The notes below the pieces were generated by a model. That model was not told the origin of the DNA. It saw only the letters and a list, made by a program, of their open reading frames with translations, and made no database searches. 64,000 bases of DNA from Sceloporus undulatus (taxonomy: Eukaryota > Chordata > Lepidosauria > Squamata > Phrynosomatidae), in assembly GCF_019175285.1 (NCBI RefSeq), contig NC_056527.1, positions 117,593,255-117,657,254 of the forward strand, given 5' to 3'. A program made the position numbers and the translations under genes. This document shows, one piece after another, positions 63,501 through 64,000 of this stretch (positions are counted from its first letter, which is position 1; each line of letters starts with the position of its first letter).

Positions 63501-64000
63501 CACTGAAACCTTAGGAGGAATACGTTTAGCGTAAGAGCTGTTTGACAATGGCATAGTCTTTCTTAAATAGGGTTGATTCTCCCTCTTTTGAGCTATTTAA
63601 ACACACGTTGGATATCCACCTTTATGGGATGTAATATGGGTGGATTCCTGCATGGCCAAAATGGGTTGGGATCCCTTCCAGCCCTATGACTCCCTGATAT
63701 TTTGCAGTTAGGCATCCAGAACCTTGAACCGCTAAATGTATGGATTTTTGCATCTCTGGCTTGAATCACATTGTGAGTTCCAATTGGAGTAGGCCCATTG
63801 AACCGATAGGGTTTACTTTCATTGTTGAATCACCATTCAGCAATTGATGCAGGCGATCTACCCCATTTGGCATTAACCTAAAGGCCTCAGGACTCTGTCC
63901 TGAATGTTTGCTGGTGGAGATGAATTTCCTGGGCCAGGTTTTCACTTTCTTAAAGTCCCTGCATTTAGATCCTTTCATTTAAATTGAAATCCTTACTCCA
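26920..64000 (+). CDS. DLG4: DLG4 / PSD-95, 5' part only (alternative N termini)
   Basis: Postsynaptic membrane-associated guanylate kinase scaffold. Only the alternative 5' exons fall in the window. L27 form: 26920-26938, 32778-32894, 40258-40328, joined to 69 codons. Alpha form: 55049-55078. Both forms end in phase 0, ready to splice to a shared exon starting KYRYQDED, which I could not find before 64000. MDCLCIVTTK is the PSD-95 alpha N terminus as I know it. With ACADVL next door, this makes DLG4 rather than DLG1, DLG2 or DLG3. The L27 form lets the scaffold bind L27 partners such as CASK, while the alpha form is palmitoylated at Cys3 and Cys5. The gene runs off the right edge, so PDZ, SH3 and GK domains are outside. 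Confidence 0.93.
27514..28030. mobile_element. CR1 LINE fragments, minus then plus
   Basis: 27514-27760 minus (ATGCAGGAATGCATC, CTTCCTAGTGTTTAGGTGGG). 27770-28030 plus (GATCTAGGTGTCTTAGTAGA, CACAAGCTAAAGATGAGATG), a piece of ORF2 upstream of the end. Confidence 0.65.
28050..28560. mobile_element. SINE pieces and an inverted-end reptile repeat
   Basis: 28050-28150 and 28300-28370 are plus-strand SINE pieces. 28165-28290 (GCCGTGTTAGTCTTTAGAAC, TCTTGTAGCACCTTTAAGAC) and 28440-28560 (TGCATCTGAGGAAGTGGACC, CTCAAAGGTGCTACAAGATC) are inverted ends of one repeat family. Confidence 0.6.
28570..28815 (+). mobile_element. CR1 LINE 3' end
   Basis: GGAGATCCTTAAGCAAAGGT and GAGGTCCCTTCCACTCTATG. An unrelated piece of about 75 bp from about 28650 interrupts it. 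Confidence 0.65.
29075..29395 (+). mobile_element. MER2-like MITE left end, (ATT)n and SINE fragment
   Basis: 29080-29155 GCCTTGGTATCTGCTGAGGT; 29166-29209 ATT run; 29230-29395 GGCAAGTCACACTCTCTCAG to GACTTGGAGAGACACAACAG. Confidence 0.75.
30000..30350. mobile_element. CR1 ORF2 fragment (plus) then SINE (minus)
   Basis: 30030-30125 has AAAATGACCTTGTCAGATTA and GAGAGCTGGGCCAAAACTAC (CR1). 30140-30350 is a minus-strand SINE ending AAACCACTATGCCATGC. Confidence 0.7.
31140..31364. mobile_element. Foldback MITE, complete
   Basis: GGTGCATCTACGCTGTAAAA...TTTCTATAGTATAGATGCAT, with the GGGATTTGTAGTTT and ACTACAAATCCC cores. Confidence 0.8.
31780..31980 (-). mobile_element. Sauria-type SINE
   Basis: Minus-strand copy with TGCCTTCATGTTGTTTCCAG, GCTTTTCTTGGCAAGGTTTG and TCGAACCCTGGTCTCCGGAG. 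Confidence 0.82.
32172..32612 (-). mobile_element. CR1 3' end and MER2-like MITE fragment
   Basis: 32172-32330 (GGAATCATCGAACCATGGAG, TGCAGGAACACACAGTTGCA) is CR1. 32525-32612 (ACCCACAGATTTTGGCATCC, CAGCAGATACCAAGGGACCA) is a MITE end. Confidence 0.7.
32778..32894 (+). CDS. DLG4: DLG4 L27 domain exon
   Basis: The 117-nt exon encodes TAAALHLMEECLLLDQNFRH and KAEKLLGIFQSELFQALL, with acceptor CTCTTTAG and donor GTAAGA. The pattern ALHLxEE...IFQSxLFQALL is that of the SAP97 L27 domain, which forms heterotetramers with other L27 proteins. The mammalian PSD-95 beta N terminus keeps only the end of this pattern (LHSDLFQALLDI) as I recall it. Confidence 0.93.
33300..33506. repeat. LINE-type tail, (ATG)n and (ATT)/(ATC) runs
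   Basis: CCATCGGGAGAGGCAGGTAA is followed by 12 ATG units (33347-33382). 33437-33505 is a mixed ATT/ATC run. Confidence 0.75.
33507..34025 (-). mobile_element. CR1 LINE 3' end with ORF2 C terminus
   Basis: The minus strand encodes DIEKLERVQRRATKMVKGLE and LGMFSLEKRRLRGDMIALFK, the CR1 ORF2 C-terminal pattern, then a 3' UTR ending in repeated ATAGAATCAT-type units. It is the best-preserved coding end in the window. Confidence 0.92.
34358..34598. mobile_element. Foldback MITE interrupted by a LINE-type tail
   Basis: Arms GCTACACTGCAGCATTAATC and TAATTCTGCAGTGTAGATGC. The centre holds ATTTGGGGAGAAAGGCAGGA TATAAAT. Confidence 0.7.
35050..35084. repeat. (GT)n microsatellite
   Basis: About 17 GT units in the DLG4 intron. 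Confidence 0.95.
35595..36168. mobile_element. Foldback MITE split by an hAT-like MITE (35609-35963)
   Basis: Host arms GGGTGCATCTACAC and TGGAAATAATGCAGTTTGAG...CTACAGTGTAGACCCACC. The insert has ends CAGGGATAGGCAACCTGCGG and AAAGGTTGCCTACCCCTG, about 16-bp inverted repeats typical of hAT-Charlie-like MITEs. No clear 8-bp duplication was found. Confidence 0.78.
36490..36561. repeat. (GAT)n microsatellite with 10-N gap (36552-36561)
   Basis: About 20 GAT units run into ten N. The sequence after the gap begins TTGCAGTTCC and is not GAT, so the gap hides the array end. Confidence 0.95.
36870..37010 (+). mobile_element. L3/CR1-like LINE tail
   Basis: TGTGGAACTCACTGCCACAA, GATGGCTTTAAAAGGGGATT and TTCATGGAAGAATGGGACAG are typical of the older CR1/L3 3' end. 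Confidence 0.6.
37025..37646. mobile_element. Foldback MITE split by a TTA-flanked MITE (37066-37471)
   Basis: Host arms GGGTGTATCCACATTGCAGA and TTTATTTCTGCAGCCCCAG. The insert is flanked by TTA on both sides; its ends ATTCCCATTTACAAATAAAT and (reverse) GATTCCCACTACCTTTTAAA are related inverted repeats, suggesting a Harbinger-like element. A second copy is at 42058-42370. Confidence 0.6.
37713..37906 (-). mobile_element. SPIN hAT MITE, 194 bp
   Basis: On the minus strand it begins CAGTGGTTCTCAACCTTCCT and has AATGCCGTGACCCTTTAATA, GTTGTGGTGACCCCCAACCA, TGGTCTTAGG and TTCGACCCCCAAAGGGGTTG. These match the SPIN family known to have spread horizontally among tetrapods. It is an internally deleted form, and the target duplication is not recognisable. 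Confidence 0.92.
38063..38660 (+). mobile_element. Three Sauria-type SINE copies or pieces
   Basis: 38063-38270 full-type; 38370-38460 tail only (GTCTTAGGGTTGCCATAAAT); 38470-38660 head to AACAAATCTTGCCAAGAAAA. All on the plus strand. Confidence 0.85.
39485..39870. mobile_element. Foldback MITE half (39485-39560) and complete copy (39658-39870)
   Basis: The second copy has AGGGTGCATTTACATTGTAG / CTACAGTGTAGATGCACCCT ends and the AAATCCCAGGATCCCATAGG core. The first keeps only the left arm. Confidence 0.82.
40258..40328 (+). CDS. DLG4: DLG4 L27 end / linker exon
   Basis: The 71-nt exon encodes DIQEFYEVTVSDARPTTSRR and SRSK, with acceptor CACCCAG and donor GTAGGT. DIQEFYEVT is identical to the SAP97 sequence after its L27. 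The basic SRRSRSK tail differs from mammalian PSD-95 beta. It ends in phase 0, compatible with KYRYQDED. Confidence 0.93.
40595..41190. mobile_element. Cluster of SINE pieces in both orientations
   Basis: 40595-40760 and 40820-40905 minus (GCCTTCAAGGCATCTCCAAC; TCGAACCCTGGTCTCCAAAG). 40905-41000 and 41015-41190 plus (GAAACCCATTGGGCAACACT; ACAAACCTTGCCAAGAAAAC). The minus and plus pieces meet head to head near 40905. Confidence 0.75.
41803..41890 (-). mobile_element. CR1 tail fragment
   Basis: GGAGAATTGTAGAGTTGGAT, CATCTACTCCAACCCTTCTG and TTGCAGGGATACACAACTA. Confidence 0.65.
42058..42560. mobile_element. TAA-flanked MITE (42058-42370), then SINE fragment (42440-42560)
   Basis: TAA precedes GGCCTGATTCCCAATACCTT. 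The internal TTGAGCCGAATTGCTGAAGC and CTAGACCCATTTAACCTGTG match the element at 37066-37471 in reverse. The SINE piece has GTGTGCCTTCGAGTCGTTTC. Confidence 0.65.
43141..43358. mobile_element. Foldback MITE
   Basis: GGGTGCATCTGTGTAGAAAT...CTGGGATTTGTAGTTTTACA / ACTAAAAATCCCAGGATTCT...CACAGTGTAAACACACCC. Confidence 0.8.
43634..43911 (+). repeat. Unassigned repeat, copy 1
   Basis: AGTTGATCACACTGGGGCTA, TAAAGCATCCCGCAAATAAA, GCTTCTTTGTGACCACTTTA and GGATATTCACAGGATAAACT. The reverse-complement copy is at 49597-49905. AT-rich with blocks AATAAAGTGA and GCACAATT; family not recognised. Confidence 0.65.
44009..44051. repeat. (CTTT)n microsatellite
   Basis: About 11 CTTT units. Confidence 0.95.
44252..44300. 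mobile_element. Foldback MITE left end
   Basis: GGCTGCATCTGCACTGCAGA AATAATGCAGTTCC only. Confidence 0.65.
44600..45175 (-). mobile_element. CR1 LINE 3' end with inserted hAT-like MITE (44747-44906)
   Basis: CR1 text continues on both sides (CAAACAGCCCTTACTGTCA, then ACTGTCAGGAAGTTCCTCCT). The 160-bp insert has ends CAGGGACGTAGCCA and TGGCTATGTCCCTG and is flanked by ACTGTCA (44740-44746 and 44907-44913). Confidence 0.88.
45176..46090. mobile_element. Patchwork of CR1 fragments, both strands
   Basis: 45176-45420 plus (GATGGCCCTCTTTAAATGTC); 45424-45560 and 45860-46090 minus (GACAGATGGCTATCCAGCCT-like; CCTCTTTTCCAGGCCAAACA). 45750-45858 is a piece of the TATACTC-end MITE. Confidence 0.6.
46754..47238 (+). 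mobile_element. SPIN hAT MITE with nested Tigger-like MITE (46866-47150)
   Basis: SPIN ends CAGTGGTCCTCAGCCTTCCT and CCCACAGGTTGAGAACCGCTG minus the first C. An exact 8-bp target duplication CTTTAAAG lies at 46746-46753 and 47239-47246. Inside, TA|CAGTGCACCTGTGTCATACA...AGCCAAGGGCGCACTG|TA is a member of the CAGTGCGCC family. Confidence 0.93.
47245..47620. mobile_element. Two SINEs tail to tail (inverted pair)
   Basis: 47250-47430 plus (GGTTCGATTCCCGTCATGGC to GAAGGCACACAACAACAAGG), immediately followed by 47432-47620 minus (CTTCTTGGCAAGATTTATTC to ACTACACCACACTGAC). Confidence 0.88.
47745..47985 (-). mobile_element. Sauria-type SINE
   Basis: GTTGTTGTTGTGGGTCTTCA, TTTTTCTTGGCAAGATTGAT and GAATTGAACCCTGGTCTACA. 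Confidence 0.82.
48125..48575 (-). mobile_element. SINE split by a MER2-like MITE (48186-48417)
   Basis: SINE text GGGGTTTTCTTGGCAATA resumes as TTTGCTCAGAGGGGCTTTGT. The insert runs from CAGTTGGCCCTTTGTATCCA to ATACCAAAGGCCCATTG; TA flanks left and CA (mutated) right. Confidence 0.85.
48595..48915 (+). mobile_element. CR1 LINE 3' end
   Basis: GATGCTCCAGAGACTAGAGC, GGAGAGTGGAACAGACTGCC, TATTCCTGCATGGCAGTGGG and CCATTCCATGATCCTA. Confidence 0.8.
49597..49905 (-). repeat. Unassigned repeat, copy 2 (inverted)
   Basis: GGGAGTTTATCCCATGAATA, TTAAAGTGACCACAAAGAAG and TTTATTTGCGGGATGCTTTA are the reverse complement of 43634-43911 in matching order. Confidence 0.65.
49983..50036. repeat. (ATC)n run with CCTCATCATC interruptions
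   Basis: Imperfect ATC/CTC triplet array in the DLG4 intron. Confidence 0.85.
50820..51215. mobile_element. SINE (minus, 50820-51050) and (AAT)n (51176-51214)
   Basis: GTGTGCCTTCAAGTCATTTC and CTCGAACCCTGGTCTCCAGA. The AAT run follows mixed ATG/AAT triplets. Confidence 0.82.
51340..51660. repeat. LINE-type tail fragments
   Basis: TTACAAGGGGAAAAGGTGGC and TGGATGCTGCCCTGAGATCC with GACACAGGGCAAGACTTAAA resemble the common tail. Nothing else was seen to 51890. Confidence 0.4.
51898..52140 (-). mobile_element. Sauria-type SINE
   Basis: TTGTTGTTGTTGTGTACCTT, TCATGGGGTTCTCTTGGCAC and CAAACCACTACATCACACTG. Confidence 0.85.
52203..52430. mobile_element. Foldback MITE, GGTCCAAAACACA subfamily
   Basis: TGGGTCCAAAACACATTGCA / CTGCAGTGTGTTTGGGACCT. 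The arms include GGGAACTGTAGTTTAATGTG and AAACTACAGTTCCCAGAAAT. Confidence 0.82.
52550..53100 (-). mobile_element. SINE split by a Tigger-like MITE (52736-53075)
   Basis: The SINE breaks at AAACCACTA and resumes with TGCACTGGCCTCT. The insert has TA on both sides, ends CACTTGTCCCTCTGTATTTG and GCAAATATGGAGGGATGAGT, and holds two CTCTAGGxATCTCTAGGTC hairpin arms. Confidence 0.8.
53334..53900 (+). mobile_element. SINE split by a CR1 LINE 3' end (53457-53778)
   Basis: The SINE runs to CAGCCTCAGAGGAAGG and resumes AATGACAAACCTCCTCCGAA. The CR1 insert (plus) ends GATTCTATGATTCT, the typical CR1 tail repeat. Confidence 0.92.
53934..54238. mobile_element. Foldback MITE with an extra right arm
   Basis: GGTCCAAAACACACTGCAGA...AAACTACAGTTCCCAGAATT, then a second right arm CTAACTCCCAGAATTCCATA...TATTTCTCCAGTATGGATGC of a different subfamily. 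It looks chimeric. Confidence 0.7.
54240..54766. repeat. Long pyrimidine-rich tract, (CCTT)n and (CA)n
   Basis: 54290-54535 and 54588-54735 are almost pure C/T on plus, with (CCTT)n at 54589-54631 and (CA)n at 54733-54766. It lies 280-800 bp upstream of the DLG4 alpha ATG. Confidence 0.9.
55011..55078 (+). CDS. DLG4: DLG4 alpha-isoform first coding exon (CDS 55049-55078)
   Basis: ATG at 55049 opens MDCLCIVTTK, ending at a GTAAGG donor (55079) in phase 0. Cys3 and Cys5 are the palmitoylation sites that anchor PSD-95 at synapses. The ATG has a purine at -3 and G at +4. An acceptor-like TTCTACAG ends at 55010, so the 38 bp before the ATG may be a spliced 5' UTR exon part; alternatively transcription starts nearby in the GC-rich flank. 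Confidence 0.93.
55155..55485. repeat. (ATCT)n / (CATC)n arrays with 10-N gap (55317-55326)
   Basis: ATCT units run into ten N, then CCATC, (CT)n and a second ATCT array (55394-55443). The true length is unknown. Directly downstream of the alpha exon. Confidence 0.95.
56507..56806. repeat. Minisatellite, four to five units of about 65-70 bp, one inverted piece
   Basis: Units share AATGTTGGCTTTGCAAT, a variable TAGAAGAAGTGA and TCATCCTTCCCCAxCCTCAC. At about 56722-56750 GCAAAGCCAAAATCTGGGGG is the inverted form. Confidence 0.8.
57185..57260 (-). mobile_element. CR1 tail fragment
   Basis: GGAATCATAGAATCACAGAG, TTGGAAGAGATCCTCC and CAGTCGAGCCCCACGCCATG. Confidence 0.75.
59748..59870. mobile_element. 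Foldback MITE left arm
   Basis: CTGGTTTGGCACCACTTTAA, TTGCCTTGGCTCAAGGCTAT and GGAATTCTGGGAGTTGGAGT. Confidence 0.7.
59983..60976 (+). mobile_element. MER2-like MITE with tandemly amplified left end and a SINE insert
   Basis: About five diverged copies of the left end (TTGGTATCxxCTGGGGxTTG, GGATGCTCAAGTCCCATTAA) from 59983 to 60615 are separated by (ATC)n runs (longest 60466-60521). A minus-strand SINE is at 60630-60875, and the MITE right end (GGAATATTTTCAGGCTGTGG...GCAGGGCTGACTG, TA) is at 60880-60976. Confidence 0.85.
61755..61850 (-). mobile_element. CR1 tail fragment
   Basis: CAATGAATCATGGAGGGTAC and CCATGCAGGAATACACAACT. Confidence 0.6.
62405..63705 (+). mobile_element. CR1 LINE 3' part with nested Tigger-like MITE (62821-63045)
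   Basis: ORF2 pieces DDIKLGGVAKITEDRLNIQN, MSQQCDAAAKKAHAILGCIN and DIEKLERVQRNTTKMVKGLE occur in CR1 order, then a 3' UTR. 62405-62500 repeats the MSQQCDAAA part, so a second CR1 copy was joined. The insert is TA|CAGTGCGCCTGTGCTATAGG...GCCAAGGGCGCACTG|TA. Confidence 0.88.

Larger units (their letters stand above)
55079..64000. other. DLG4: DLG4 intron after the alpha exon, runs off the window
   Basis: I searched by eye for the next exon (KYRYQDED...) and did not find it. 55490-55980 is GC-rich with long ORFs on both strands but no family match. 57260-58760, 58800-59740 and 60980-61750 show no assignable element apart from short GT/CA runs (about 58157-58181; 58766-58799). Confidence 0.6.

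Noticed and set aside
55079-64000. DLG4 common exon starting KYRYQDED in the window
   Set aside because: A by-eye search found no matching sequence with an acceptor; it most likely lies beyond 64000.

Overview
The window is vertebrate nuclear DNA, almost certainly from a squamate reptile (lizard or snake). The evidence is the repeat content: many tRNA-headed SINEs with a BovB-like tail (the Sauria SINE type), CR1 LINE 3' ends, a BovB/RTE LINE 3' end, Tigger-like and hAT-like MITEs including SPIN, and long (AAT)n, (GAT)n and (ATCT)n microsatellites. Three 10-N gaps lie in or beside microsatellites. I recognised no retroviral, LTR or capsid-bearing element, and no CRISPR array, bacterial gene or structural RNA gene.

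Two host genes are present, both on the + strand. ACADVL (very-long-chain acyl-CoA dehydrogenase) runs from about 1410 to its stop at 25145. Eighteen exons match human exons 3-20 in phase, and all but the first and last also match in length as I recall it from the human gene. A probable first coding exon at 1410-1556 encodes a mitochondrial targeting peptide. The predicted protein is 660 aa, against 655 in human.

DLG4 (PSD-95) starts 1.8 kb downstream. Three small exons (26920-26938, 32778-32894, 40258-40328) encode an L27-containing N terminus that resembles SAP97/DLG1. A separate exon at 55049-55078 encodes the palmitoylated alpha N terminus, MDCLCIVTTK. All common exons (PDZ1 onward) lie beyond the right edge. 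ACADVL therefore points towards DLG4 (tail to head), whereas from memory the two human genes are head to head.

The rest is intronic or intergenic repeat. The most informative part is a set of nested insertions that gives relative ages: a Tigger-like MITE inside a SPIN hAT with an exact 8-bp duplication, three-level nesting at 20031-20672, a MITE inside CR1, CR1 inside a SINE, MITEs inside SINEs, and a MITE whose left end has been amplified in tandem. Two long inverted repeat families look unassigned. The SINE family, both SPIN copies and CR1 are known element types. The L27 exons, the gene order, the amplified MITE and the unassigned families are the best leads.
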